Position numbers and translations under genes: made by a program. Source: Spongilla lacustris (Eukaryota; Porifera; Demospongiae; Spongillida; Spongillidae). From it: a stretch of DNA of 64,000 nucleotides. This document shows positions 9,818 to 22,500 of this stretch, one piece after another; the stretch's first letter is position 1, and every line of letters begins with the position of its first letter. Under the pieces are notes generated by a model, which made no database searches, was not told the origin of the DNA, and saw only the letters and a program-made list of their open reading frames with translations. The stretch is taken from positions 342,064 to 406,063 of the forward strand of contig OX442420.1 of assembly GCA_949361645.1 (NCBI GenBank). The letters are read 5' to 3'.

Positions 9818-10107
9818 TGTAGATGACCGTTCACCGCGCTAGCGTACCGACGCACAGAATCACCGGGCTGTGTATGATCACAAGGACTAGTACAACGCAA
9901 CTCAACTCAGTCAACTAGTACAACTCTCACACGAACACTCAAAGGGGGGTTTTATAGGGGATCTATGGTAAACTGGTTCTAAACTGGTCTGGTCCCGCGC
10001 CGCGATCACATGTTGTGCTTATGCATGCCTATGCACGCATAGGCATGCAGGCACCTCTCGTTATCACCCTGACGTGACTCGTCAACATGTGGCTCGCTTC
10101 CCTGACA
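9818..10107. mobile_element. Solo LTR, 290 bp, with 4-bp target duplication
   Basis: Starts TGTAGATGACC and ends CCTGACA (TG...CA termini), flanked by GTAC on both sides (9814-9817, 10108-10111). The two sister copies, at about 12795 and 16910, read straight through this position, which confirms insertion. No matching LTR or internal retroelement sequence lies nearby, so I call it a solo LTR. Confidence 0.7.
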
Positions 10108-10181
10108 GTACATGTATGCAAATTATGTGCAGGATAAATTTGAATACACTCAACAAATTAAAATTATGTGCATGCATATAC

Positions 10182-10984
10182 TTATAACAACGTATAGTAT
10201 TGAGCCAAACGGATATTATTGCCGAGCTGCCAGAGCCTGCCATTCAGTTGGCACATGGCTTGGGACTTGTAATTCCGTTCAGTGTAGCACTGGCAAAGTG
10301 TGCAGTATATGGATCTGCATGCATTTCCGAAGGGCTCTCGTCGAGAAGGAACATTGGCAGAACACAATGCTCTGAGCATGCATGCCTTGGTGACCGGCGC
10401 TAAAACGACAACTGATTTGAGCCCGTGCGTGCCGCGAACGTGTCTATGTATGCACATTTAATTGATCCACGGTGATGGCAAAGGTGAGGGATGCAAAGTG
10501 TGGCAACCTGACAAAGTCCAATGGGTATGTATGCGAATACTGGTGTAATCATCTATGCGAAGACCCAGGGAAGTAACCATGCATGCAGTAAAGCGTTCTA
10601 TATAGAGGCATAAAATAGGAGCCTCGCCTCGGACACAGGATCAGAGGCAGTGGCTAAGAGTTCAGCTACAACGGAATTGAGAAACCTTTGGCTTTGGTAG
10701 ATCCCATGCATGCATGATGTGACATAGGGCCAACAGGAGGAGGACCATGCACAGTCATTAAGAAGGTTCATTGTCATAAAATTGGAGACTTGGTGACAAA
10801 GGTGCATGATATCCGTAGCACAAATGCATTGCGGAGCAGTATATAAGAGGCTTTCATGAGTGCAAAGATGTTTCATCCTATCCCCCATGACCTGAAAGAG
10901 GGCTGTCTTGCCATGGATGGACGAAGAAATGGACTCCACATCCCCAAGAGGAGAAAAGTGTGGCACTCTGTGATTCAAGCACAA
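10182..10984 (-). pseudogene. Broken upstream part of a second retroelement endonuclease family (copy 1)
   Basis: In pieces and in shifting frames the minus strand matches the style of the region before the endonuclease in the family seen better at 23292-24249. Visible pieces are an L-G-L-R-M-D-D-like block and an A-L-C-S-A-N-V-P-S block. Sister copies are at 12140-12760 (plus) and 16990-17600 (minus). All are interrupted and none encodes a product. Confidence 0.35.
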
Positions 10985-11537
10985 GGGAAATGGCGGAACT
11001 CACAAGGGCATGCAATTATTAATAGCATCTTGCGAGAACAATTAACGTAGGTTTAACTGATTAAGTCCGTGAATTGAGGCTAATGAAACAATGAAACTTG
11101 GCAATTTTTCAAGGTTTGAAAAAATTGAAACAATGAAATTTTAATATGGCGGAAATGTACATTTGCATTTATTCAAAAAATTTAATATGGCGGAAATGTA
11201 CATTTGCATTGATTCAAAAATTGAGATATTACTAGAAAAATGCAGTCGAAATCGAGTAAGTCCGTGAATTGAAGCTAAGGAAACAATGAAACATTGGAGA
11301 GAAAAGCAATTTTTCAAGGTTTCAAAAAATTGAAACATTGAAATATTAATATGGCGGAAATATACGTTTGCATTGATTCAAAAATTGAGATGTTACTAGA
11401 GAAACGCAGCGAAAATCGAGTAAATCCCTGGATTGAATCTGATGAAACAATGAAAAATTGAAGGGCAAAGCAATTTTTCAATGTATGAAAAAATTATAAC
11501 GTTGGAAATTCTCGAATGGCGGAAATATACACGGACC

Positions 11538-14500
11538 TTTCCGCCATATTAATATTTCAATGTTTCAATTTTTTGAAACCTTGAAAAATTGCTTTCCTCT
11601 CCAAAGTTTCATTGTTTCCTTAGCTTCAATTCACGGACTTACTCGATTTCGACTGCATTTTTCTAATAATATCTCAATTTTCGAATCAATGCGAATGTAC
11701 ATTTCCGCCATATAAAATTTTTTGAATAAATGCAAATGTGCATTTCCGCCATATTAAAATTTCATTGTTTCAATTTTTTCAAACCTTGAAAAATTGCCAA
11801 AGTTTCATTGTTTCATTAGCCTCAATTCACGGACTTAATCAGATAAACCCACGTTGTTCTCGCAAGATACTATTAATAATTGCATGCCCTTGTGAGTTCC
11901 TTGTGCTTGAATCACAGAGTGCCACACTTTTCTCCTCTTGGCCATGGGGATGTGGAGTCCATTTCTTCGTCCATCCATGGCAAGACTGCCCTCTTTCAGG
12001 TCATGGGGGATAGGATGAAACACCTTTGCACTAGCTCATGAAAGCCTCTTATATACTGCTCCGAAATGCATTTGTGCTACGGATATCATGCACCTTTGTC
12101 ACCAAGTCTCCAACTTTATGACAATGAACCTTCTTCATGACCGTGCATGGTCCTCCTCCTTTTGGCCCTATGTCACATCGACAGAAATCATGCATGCATG
12201 GGATCTACCAAAGCCAAAGGTTTCTCAATTCCGTTGTAGCTGAACTCTTAGCCACTGCCTCTGATCCTGTGTCCGAGGCGAAGCTCCTATTTTATGCCTC
12301 AGCTGATCTATATAGAAAGCTTTACTGCATGCATGGTTACATCCCTGGGTCTTCGCATGGATGATTACACTAGTATTCGCATGCATACCCATTGGACTTT
12401 GTCAGGTTGCCACACTTTGCATCCCTCACCTCTGCCATCACCGTGGATCAATTAAATGTGCAGACATAGACACGTTCGCGGCACGCACGGGCTCAAATCA
12501 GTTGTCGTTTTAGTGCCGGTCACCAAGGCATGCACAGAGCATTGTGTTCTGCCAATGTTCCTTCTCGACGAGAGCCTTTCGAAAATGCATGCAGATCCAT
12601 ACTGCACACTTTGCCAGTGCTACACTTAACGGAATTACAAGTCCCAAGCCATGTGCCAACTGAATGGCAGGCTCTGGCAGCTAGGCAATAATATCCGTTT
12701 GGCTCAATACTATACGTTGTTATAAGTATATGCATTCACATAATTTTAATTTGTTGAGTGTATTCAAATTTATACTGCACATAATTTGCATACATGTACA
12801 CAGGGCTACATATTGCTAAATGGAGTGAATGTTAACAGGTGTGAGTTGTTCAGTTAGAGTGATATAGAACTTTATGTACTCACTTAGAGGGATGCAATTA
12901 CTATTAGACACTGCATAAAATATAGGTGATTAGCCATTGGAGTATTGAAGTTGAAATTCTCTGTTATGTTCAAGCATCAAGTCTCTTTTTTGTGCTAGAG
13001 GGTCATGACCAAAAGAGGATTGCAAAGTAAGATGACCACCACTAGCAACAAATTCAGATACAGCAGATTCACAGTGCGGTAAAACTGCCTCTGAGAGTTT
13101 TACTGCCCCGCTGTTAGACTTCAGTTCATTAAGAATTCCTTTGTCTGTGAAGGAAAAAAAAAATCACAAAGCAGTTTATAATTTATATGTGATGCAGCCT
13201 ATAGAAATAAAAGAGTTATTAAACCCCCCTGAATCCCGCACAGTGCCATCAGTTAAAAGATTAGGATGTCTTGTTAAACATGAAACAAACTGTACACAGA
13301 TGGAGTATCATGGAGCTATACTATTACATTACTCATAGCAATGACAAAATCATATAGCAAATAATCACTGTACTATGCAAAAGGTTCATGGATTATATTA
13401 TCAAACGTGTACATGCATGAGGTCCCAAGATAATGTATAATATCTTTTCCGTTATACATTACTTCTCTTGTTTTTTGATCACTTAAAACAATAATATAAA
13501 TAATAATTATTATAATATATATTTTGATTTCTAATACATGTATACAGATTAAATGGTATTACAACAAGAACACTATGATTATAAATAACACCTCTAGTTT
13601 GAGATATTCACAATATGTGTAATATCGTTACCTGTAAATAAATATATGAATAAATAAAACACAAAGGTATGTTGAAGAACTACTTGTATCACTCTCCTGG
13701 ATGATATATCCACCCTTAAGAGGAGGGACTGGGTATTTGCAAGCACTAAAGTTAAGTTCAGGTGGCCGTACAGGTTGCAGACCATCTTGGATTTGGGGGT
13801 ATTGGTCCTTGTGACAAGGTATGATGCAAGTCTTGAGAAAGCTTGAACAACTTCCTTGCCCCCAAGCTCCATATAACTCCACCATCACCACATATGCATG
13901 TATAATAATAATAATAATATTATGTTTGCATCATGCACTTTAAGTGTTAATGGTTTTTAAACTTTCTCCATCATATATACATGCATATGTATGTACTTGC
14001 TCTCTCAACTGCAATTGAAGCTGGCCATTTTCATAGATATTTTGAATGCCTTTTGGCAGCGCAGTTTGATCTATACGCGATTAGTTGACAAGTGACTGGA
14101 AATGCTTGGTTGTCTAGCTGCAAGCTCTCCATGCAGAGTATTAACTTAATTGAAGGAGAAAAGGATGGATATGTGCATGTGCTTTGGGGATCAATCTATA
14201 CGAATGGAAGTGTGCAATGCGGTAGTTGCGTTGTCATTATACAACGCTGAGTTTTGACCAGCATTCGCGGAATCGCGAGCTGGGCTATAGGTGTTATGTG
14301 GATCAAGAGACACTGAGGCTTTACAACTCAGTCCTTTTTAAAAAAAGTGCCTTGTGTGGCACTAGATACTCCTACAAACATTCCCTATTTGTATTAGCAT
14401 AGTGTGCATGGTTGTTTTTCAATGGAAAACACATAACTGATGAGATGTGTATACAGTGATTCATATAATCGTATAGCTGACACGATGATAGCATGCATTA

Positions 14501-15545
14501 GTCTGGGTACCCGACTGATCGGTTCCACTATCATAGTGATAGTGCAAAAGTACCCATGCAGACTATATATATAGGCATGCATATGCGCGCATGTGTACAT
14601 GCAGTACAGTTAAAACTGATAGATGCATTTCACTAGAAACAATAATGAATAGGGCACTGCAGCGCAAATATTGTAGTACCGGGCGAAAATTGTTGGTATA
14701 GATCCCATGCATGCATGCATGATTTCTGTCAATGTGACATATGGCCAAAAGGAGAAGGTGCATTATGACCTAGCTGCAGACCATTCAGCGATGACAGAAT
14801 CCCAAAGGGAGAGGGATGACTCTTGAAAACGAGCTGGTATAGTATTTTAAAGGTGAGTTCTCTACAACCCGCAAATGAAGCTAAAATATGACGAGTCTTG
14901 ATGACGGAGTATAAGGTGCCTTATTCCAAGGCCTCTGACTTTAGACTGAACCATAATCACATCCCCATGCCCATGCAAGAGGAGAAAAGTGTGGCACTCT
15001 GTGATTCAAGCACAAGGAACTCACAAGGGCATGCAATTATTAATAGTATCTTGCGAGAACAACGTAGGTTTATCTGATTAAGTCCGTGAATTGAGGCTAA
15101 TGAAACAATGAAGCTTTGGTAATTTTTCAAGGTTTGAAAAAATTGAAACAATGAAATTTTAATATGGCGGAAATGTACATTTGCATTTATTCAAAAAATT
15201 TAATATGGCGGAAATGTACATTTGCATTGATTCAACAATTGAGATATTACTAGAAAAATGCAGTCGAAATCGAGTAAGTCCGTGAATTGAAGCTAATGAA
15301 ACAATGAAACTTTGGAGAGAAAAGCAATTGTTCAAGGTTTCAAAAAATTGAAACATTGAAATATTAATATGGCGGAAATATACTTGATTCAAAAATTGAG
15401 TTGTTACTGGAGAAACGCAGTCAAAATCGAGTAAATCCCTGAATTGAATCTGATGAAACAATGAAAAATTGAAGGGAAAAGCAATTTTTCAATGTATGAA
15501 AAAATTATAACGTTGGAATTTCTCGAATGGCGGAAATATACACGG
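11538..15545. mobile_element. Foldback-type element, copy 2, inverted relative to copy 1
   Basis: Reads as the reverse complement of copy 1 over nearly its whole length: 12800-14090 against 8565-9800, and 14100-14940 against 6970-8560 without the 708-bp insertion. Its left terminus is shortened, starting inside the TTTCCGCCAT subrepeats at the junction with copy 1. The right end at 15545 carries the complement of the family terminus. Confidence 0.7.
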
Positions 15546-15775
15546 GTCCGTGTATATTTCCGCCATTCGAGAATTTCCTACGTTATAATTTTTTCATATA
15601 ATTTTATAATATCAAACTGCGCTGCAGAAAGGCATTCAAAATATCTGTGCAAATGGCCAGCTTCAATTGCAGTTGAGAGAGCAAGTACATACACATGCAT
15701 TATATAATGGAGAAATTTTAAAAACCATTAACACTTAAAGTGCATGATGCAAACACATGTATAATAATTATGTAC

Positions 15776-15811
<36 letters not shown>

Positions 15812-18073
15812 ATGCATATGTGGTGATGGTGGAGTCATATGGAGCTTGTGGCAAGGATGTTGTTCAAGCTTTCTCAAGACTTGCATCACACCTTGTCACA
15901 AGGACCAACACCGCCAAATCAAAGATGGTCTGCAACATGTATATGGCCGCCTGAACTTAACTCTAGTGCGTGCAAATACCCGGTTTCTCCTCTTAAGGGA
16001 TCCAGGAGGGTGATAAAAGTAGTTCTTTAACATAACTTTGTAGTTAATGTGTTTTATTTATTCATATGATTATTTTGTTTCTTTACAGGTAACATATAAT
16101 ATCATGATATTACATATATTGTGAATATCTCAAACTAGCTACAGAGGTGTTAAACATAGTGTTCTTGTTGTAATATCATTTAATCTTTATGTATAAGAAA
16201 TCTATATATATATTATAATTATATTGTTTTAAGTTATCAAAAATTAGTAGAAGTAATGTATAATGTATAATGGAAAAGACATTATACATGCACTATCTTG
16301 GGGCCTCATGCATGCACGTTTGATATGAACCTTTTGCATAGTACAGTGATTATTTGCTATATGATTTTGTCATTGCTATGAGTAATGTAATAGTATAGCT
16401 CCATGATACTCCATCTGTGTACAGTTTGTTTCATGTTTAATAAGACATCCTAATCTTTTAACTGCTGACACTGTGCGGGATTCAGGGGGGTTTAATAACT
16501 CTTTTATTTCTATAGGCTGCATCACTTATAAATTATATACTGCTTTGTGATTTTTTTTCCTTTACAGACAAAGGAGTTCCTAATGAACTGAAGTCTAACA
16601 GCAGGGCAGTAAAACTCCCAGAGGCAGTTTTACCATACTGTGAATCTGCCGTATCTAAATTTGTTGCTAGTGGTGGTCAACTTACTTTGCAATCCTCTTT
16701 TGGTCATGACCCTCTAGCACAAAAAAGAGACTTGATGCTTGAATATGACAGAGAATTTCAACTTCTATACCCCAATGGCTACTCACCTATAATTTATGCA
16801 GTGTCTAATAGTAATTGCATTCCTCTAACTGAGTGCATAAAGTTCTATGTCATTCTAACTGAACAGCTCACACCTGTTAACATTCACTCCAATTAGCAAT
16901 ATGTAGCCCTGTGTACATATATGCAAGTTATGTGCAGGATAAATTTGAATACACGGAACAAATTAAAATTATATGCATGCATGTACTTATAACAACGTAT
17001 ATAGCATTGACTGATTGAGCCAAACGGATATTACTGCTGAGCTGCCAGAGCTTGCCATTCTGTTGGCACGTGGCTTGGGACTTGTAATTCCGTTAAGTGT
17101 AGCACTGGCAAAGTGTGCAGTATGGATCTGCATGCATCTCCGAAGACCAGCTAGTGGCCATGGGCTCTCGATCGTCGAGAAGGAACATTGGCAGAACACA
17201 ATGCCCTGTGCATACCATCGTGACCGGCACTAAAACAACAACTGATTTGAGCCCGTGCGTGCCGAACGTGTCCATGCATGCACATTTGATCTACGGTGAT
17301 GGCAGAGGTGAGGGATGCAAAGTGGGGCAACCCTAGTTGGGCGTAGCCCGACCTTCGCGCCAATACGCCCAACTAGGGCAACCCGACAAAGTCCAATGGC
17401 TGTGCATGCGAATAGTACCAGTGTTATCGTCCATGCGAAGACCCAGACAAGTAACCATGCATGCATTAAAGCTTTTTATATAGAGGCATAAGACGGGAGC
17501 CTCGCCTCGGACACATGCAGGATCAGAGGCAGTGGCTAAGAGTTCAGCTACAACGGAATTAGGAAACCTTTGGTAGATCCCATGCATGCATGCATGCATG
17601 ATTTCTGTCGATGTGACATAGGGCCAAAAGGAGGAGGACCAGCACAGTCATGAAGAAGGTTCATTGTCATAAAGTTGGAGACTAGGTGACAAAGGTGCAT
17701 AATTTCCGTAACACAAATGCAATGCAGAGCAGTATATAAGAGGCTTTCATGAGCGCAAACTGAGGTGTTTCATCTGATCGCCCATAACCTGAAACACTGA
17801 AAGAGGGCTGCCTTGCCATGGGTGGACGAAAAAATGGACTCCACATCCCCAAGAGGAGAAAAGAGTGGCACTCTGTGATTCAAGCACAAGGGAAATGGCG
17901 GAAACGCACAAGGGCATGCAATTATTAATAGTATATCTTGCGAGAACAACGTAGGTTGATCTGATTAAGTCCGTTAATCGAGGCTAATGAAACAATGATA
18001 CTTTGGCAATTTTTCAATGTATGAAAAAATTATAACGTTGGAAATTTTCGAATGGCGGAAATATACACGGACC
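15546..18073. mobile_element. Foldback-type element, copy 3, same orientation as copy 1
   Basis: Begins with the family terminus (CCGTGTATATTTCCGCCATT), then jumps at about 15600 into sequence matching copy 1 from 8565, so the left inner part is deleted. It continues through matches to 10110-11000 and ends at ACACGGACC at 18073. It keeps the best version of the exon-like fragment. Confidence 0.7.
16568..16897 (+). CDS. Unidentified terminal-exon-like fragment carried in the foldback family
   Basis: An acceptor (pyrimidine tract, TTTACAG ending at 16567) is followed by an open frame of 108 codons from 16570 to a stop right after 16894. This is longer and more protein-like than chance. The predicted tail is rich in L, S and P, with F, Y and W-poor blocks. 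I recognise no family. The same fragment is in copy 1 (about 9485-9798, with an internal deletion) and copy 2 (about 12831-13150, inverted), both with frame damage. It may be a captured host exon or the last exon of a lost element gene. Confidence 0.4.
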
Positions 18074-18083
18074 TACACGGACC

Positions 18084-18790
18084 GTGTATATTTCCGCCAT
18101 TCGAGAATTTCCAACGTTATAATTTTTTCATACATTGAAAAATTGCTTTTACCTTCAATTTTTCATTGTTTCATCAGATTCAATCCAGGGATTTACTCGA
18201 TTTTCGCTGCGTTTCTCTAGTAACATCTCAATTTTTGAATCAATGCAAACGTATATTTCCGCCATATTAATATTTCAATGTTTCAATTTTTTGAAACCTT
18301 GAACAATTGCTTTTCTCTCCAAAGTTTCATTGTTTCATTAGCTTCAATTCACGGACTTACTCGATTTCGACTGCATTTTTCTAGTAATATCTCAATTTTT
18401 GAATCAATGCAAATGTACATTTCCGCCATATTAAATTTTTTGAATAAATGCAAATGTACATTTCCGCCATATTAAAATTTCATTGTTTCAATTTTTTCAA
18501 ACCTTGAAAAATTGCCAAGTTTCATTGTTTCATTAGCCTCAATTCACGGACTTAATCAGTTAAACCTACGTTGTTCTCGCAAGATGCTATTAATAATTGC
18601 ATGCCCTTGTGAGTTCCGCCATTTCCCTTGTGCTTGAATCACAGAGTGCCACACTTTTCTCCTCTTGGGGATGTGGAGTCCATTTCTTCGTCCATCCATG
18701 GCAAGACAGCCCTCTTTCAACACCTTTGCACTCATGAAAGCCTCTTATATACTGCTCCGCAATGCATTTGTGCTATACGGAGATATAACT
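18084..18790. mobile_element. Foldback-type element, truncated copy 4
   Basis: Starts at the family terminus (GTGTATATTTCCGCC), runs through the subrepeats and the block found at 6780-6900, and stops at about 18790 in unrelated sequence. It is head-to-tail inverted against copy 3. The 18074-18083 spacer repeats the terminus (TACACGGACC). From 18791 to 19150 I see no gene. Confidence 0.7.
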
Positions 18791-19149
18791 TTGCAAAGTA
18801 AGCGCACGTTTCCCGCTCGAATCGTACATGAATATTCAACTACATTCCGAGGGTAGGGGCGTACCCACCCACATAGTTGGAGGAAATTAAGTATGCGGCA
18901 ATTGGTTAGTCCCCAGACTTTGTTGTAAGGCGGTGCACATATTGTTCCTCGCTTCTTGTCGTTAATTGAATTCCACGGACGATTTCGAACGGCCCAGTGC
19001 GAAGACGACGATATCAAGATCAATGCTGCGAGAATGGGCGGTGGAGAATGGGAGCTGTAGAAGTAGGCTTTCGTAAGCTAACCATCCCGCGAGGATAGGG
19101 CGGCGCCCGGTTTAATTTGGTGTGTCACTGAACATCAATCACACGCCCA

Positions 19150-19610
19150 GACAGCTATGGAATAGACCCTACACCTATTGCAGATAGCTGTAAAGCGAAC
19201 ATCATTCACAGCATACACCACCTACGGCACACAGCTACAAAGCTATGGGGTTAACCAGGCCTATGTCGTGGCGGTGTACCCAATAACAAACACCTATGAA
19301 GTGGACCCTACGGCAGATAGCCATAGCTATCAGAGCAATGTATGGAGTGAACTCTACGACAGACAGCTACGAAGCAGCCCACAGCAAAACGCTATGGGGT
19401 TAACCCTATGTCGAGTACCCCATAGCAAACACCTATGAATTGGACCCTATGGCAGATAGACATATAGCTATCTGCATGGAGTTGGAGTGAACCTTATGGC
19501 ACACAGCTACGAAGCACCCCACAGCAATAATCTATGGGGTTAACCCTATGTTGTCGAGTGCCCCATAGCAAACACCTATGAAGTGGATCCTATGGCTATG
19601 GTGCGGAATC
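19150..19610. repeat. Tandem repeat of about 142 bp, three units
   Basis: CCCCATAGCAAACACCTATG followed by AGTGGACCCTA or variants recurs at about 19276, 19420 and 19563. Between them are shared blocks such as ACAGCTACGAAGCA and CTATGGGGTTAACCCTATG. The frame at 19178-19438 is a by-product. Confidence 0.75.
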
Positions 19611-19633
19611 CGTGCAAAAATTAGAAATTTTTT

Positions 19634-20170
19634 ATGAGGGTGAATATTTTCATGACACACCTCGTTAATCGTGCAAATATTAGTCATGACGTACCTGGCG
19701 TAGCTCATGAGGGTGAAATTTCTCATGACGTACCTTGCGTAGCTCATGAGGGTGAAATTTCTCATGACGTACCTCGCGTAGCTCATGAGGGTGAAATTTT
19801 TCATGACGTACCTCGCGTAGCTCATGAGGGTGAAATTTCTCATGACGTACCTCGCGTAGCTCATGAGGGTGAAATTTTTCATGACGTACCTCGCGTAGCT
19901 CATGAGGGTGAAATTTTTCATGACGTACCGCGCGTAGCTCATGAGGGTGAAATTTTTCATGACGTACCTCGCGTAGCTCATGAGGGTGAAATTTCTCATG
20001 ACGTACCTCGCGTAGCTCATGAGGGTGAAATTTCTCATGACGTACCTCGCGTAGCTCATGAGGGTGAAATTTCTCATGACGTACCTCGCGTAGCTCATGA
20101 GGGTGAAATTTTTCATGATACACCTCGCGGAGCTCATGAGGGTGATATTTTTCATGATGTATCTCGCGTA
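19634..20170. repeat. 39-bp minisatellite, about 13 units
   Basis: Unit core TCATGACGTACCTCGCGTAG then CTCATGAGGGTGAAATTTC. Because 39 is a multiple of three, both strands keep long open frames (up to 276 and 244 codons). These only repeat a 13-residue motif and I do not treat them as genes. The right flank (20165-20285) is shared, inverted, with the array at 55393-56015. Confidence 0.95.
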
Positions 20171-20354
20171 AATGGATCGAAAATAGATGTAAGTACCGTA
20201 CCGCGTACCGTACCGTACCATGCCACGGCTTGCAATTGGTCCGAATTCCACGTTTCTGTTTTCCAAATATTTTGTGCAAACGCATGTGTGTATATCGATA
20301 TAGCTCTGCCGGGAGCCGTAGACAAAAGTATTAATTGCGAGTGTAACAGCGCCG

Positions 20355-20369
20355 TGCGTGTGTGTGTGC

Positions 20370-20446
<77 letters not shown>
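20355..20446. repeat. TG microsatellite
   Basis: About 90 bp of TG repeats with GCGT interruptions at the left edge. Confidence 0.97.
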
Positions 20447-20615
20447 GTGTGCATGCGTGCGTAGGGGTGTGCGTGTGTGTGTACATGTGTATATATAAAT
20501 GTAACTATGTCAATCGATTATCAATATCGCTAGCACTGTATGTGCGTTGGGGTGGGGGAGAATGATTAGTGTTGGGTTTTGTGTCAATATTGTTTGATGC
20601 CGATCTGCATACACA

Positions 20616-20746
20616 GGAAAAAACGCGTCGAATCAAATTTTTAATTTTACACTGATCGGACCACCTTATCTGGTTCAGATTGTATAACAATTTGGTGGTC
20701 CGAATCAACTGTGGAATCAATAAAAGATTCGACGCGTTTTTTTCCC
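20616..20746. mobile_element. MITE with termini AAAAAACGCGTCGAATC
   Basis: AAAAAACGCGTCGAATC at the left pairs with GATTCGACGCGTTTTTTT at the right. A second nested pair (GATCGGACCACCTTA / TTTGGTGGTCCGAATC) lies inside. About 130 bp, no coding content. No clear target duplication. Confidence 0.65.
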
Positions 20747-20749
20747 CCT

Positions 20750-22200
20750 ATGGCATACCTCTACATGTGTGTAAAGGATAAGCAGTTACGGTAGGGGTAG
20801 CAGCACGTCGTGGCTTAAAAAAAAATGCTTGTGAGAAGTGGTGCCATGTGTGAATGCATGCAAGTTAGTTGAAACCTACATGTATCATTTGAATATCTCA
20901 GTGGAACAAAATATTTCAGGGGCTCTCCTGTTGTCAACTTTATATCCCATGGGGGATGCAACAGTTTCCAGCATGCTATACAAATACAAATATTTTTGTC
21001 AACACAAAAGTTCCTCTCTACTAATTGTAGTTGATTAACTCAATACATCATATATAAATTATTGCTACTTTTTGGGGAGTAAAATTTCTTCTATTCCTGT
21101 CATCGATATCTGCAATAGCAATAACATGCATCACCCCTTCTTAATAAATCTGCTAACCAGGTAAGACTTTTTAAAATTTATTGCAAATCATTTAAAAAAG
21201 ACAAAACAATCACACCTTCAACATCCAACTCAATTATAAAACAGATTCAGTCAGGTCATTTTTAAAGTCTTGACAGTAGCTGTGTAAGGATGGTTCCCTA
21301 TTGAGTAATTGCCAGTGATTCTTTGACTTGCTGTGCAGCTGTGCATTACAATAAAACCACAAATAGCAATTTCAGCTCAAATTAGTGTGTAATCATGAAT
21401 ATAATGTACTTGGAATACTTTTATCCTCCACATCGTAAAAAAGAGAATAGTATGTAAAAACTCTTCCACACACACACACACACACTCACACACATACACA
21501 CACAGGGATGTATTAGTTTAAGCACTTTTCAAATCCAATGAATACGGCATCAAATTTAACGATTTAAAGCACTTGCTTTTTGTGTGGACTGGGCATGTGG
21601 AAAAAATACTGCCAACATCAACAACCACATTTTTTCTAATGCAGACTAATAATAGAAGCCTGTGGGACATGCAAAATACCTCCGCCATTCCATTTATAAA
21701 TTGATCCATTTACATTCAATTTCAAAATGGTATGCATGCATGCTCAATGTCATTGTTCTTTATTTTTTAATGTTTGCAATTTGTTGGATTACTAAAGCCA
21801 CTATAAAAATGAATCAAGCTGAGAGCTATTCCTGACATCAATTGATTTGTAACTTGATAACGAGCATATGGAATATCACACTTGTCAGTATCAAAATTTC
21901 TATCCGGCATACCAACTTTAAAAATATCAAATGAAATATAATTATGCTAACTCCACTATGACAGAGATAATTTGTATATTATCTCTGTCTATATGCACCG
22001 GCCACTCTTGATAACATCTACAGCAGGCTCAACCTGTCCCTTGTGTTCCTTGCATGGGCATGCAGATCTCATGCTGTAGTAATGCCACTTTAAAGAGATC
22101 TGTTTAGCTTGTTTTCTTATGTATAGCTGTATTACATTTATATATTAATTATAGCAAATCAAAATGTAGACCAGCTGACATGTTAGTGCCTCTGCAACAT
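20750..22200. other. Gene-poor interval
   Basis: AT-rich sequence with a CA microsatellite at 21467-21505 and a short hairpin around 21960-21990 (ACAGAGATAAT / ATTATCTCTGT). I see no gene. Confidence 0.5.
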
Positions 22201-22227
22201 TTGACATCAGTGTGACATTCCCTCTTT

Positions 22228-22500
22228 AGCTGTGGAAGCGGGCATGTCATCTGGTGTGGCTGCTAGAGCTGCAGAGAAAAGGAAACACTTGCAAAATGAT
22301 ATTATAAGTGCACTGAAACAGTTAGGCTGGCAGTGCATTCCTTTAGCAGTGGAATGGGGATCTGAAGCTGTAGAGATGTTTTTTACTGTGGCATCATGCC
22401 TGGCTGTCATACAAAGTCAGGATCTCTGGTCACCTTCTATGGTCGTCTTAGCATGATTCTGGTACAGGTCAATGCTAAAGCTATTTTGATGAGATCATAC
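22228..22500 (+). pseudogene. Non-LTR retrotransposon C-terminal tail, family 1
   Basis: The frame shows the family blocks A-A-E-K-R-K, L-G-W-x-C-I-P-L-A-V-E, E-x-V-E-M-F-x-x-V-A-S and, after a frame slip at about 22425, Y-G-R-L-S-M-I-L-V. In this family the tail follows a restriction-like endonuclease. Upstream coding is absent, so it is a 5'-truncated, decayed copy. Confidence 0.6.

Larger units (their letters stand above)
6219..11537. mobile_element. Foldback-type element, copy 1 (with two later insertions)
   Basis: Left end begins GGTCCGTGTATATTTCCGCC and the right end at 11537 is its reverse complement. The terminal inverted repeats run several hundred bp (about 6219-6900 against 10850-11537). 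They are built of subrepeats marked by TTTCCGCCAT (6230, 6395, 6560, 6603). The interior carries non-LTR retroelement tail scraps and an exon-like fragment but no transposase I recognise. It contains a 708-bp TIR element (7220-7927) and a solo LTR (9818-10107), both absent from the other copies. Confidence 0.7.

Noticed and set aside
19532..20464. 276- and 244-codon frames on opposite strands
   Set aside because: A 39-bp unit with no stop in several frames; no start context, introns or domain.
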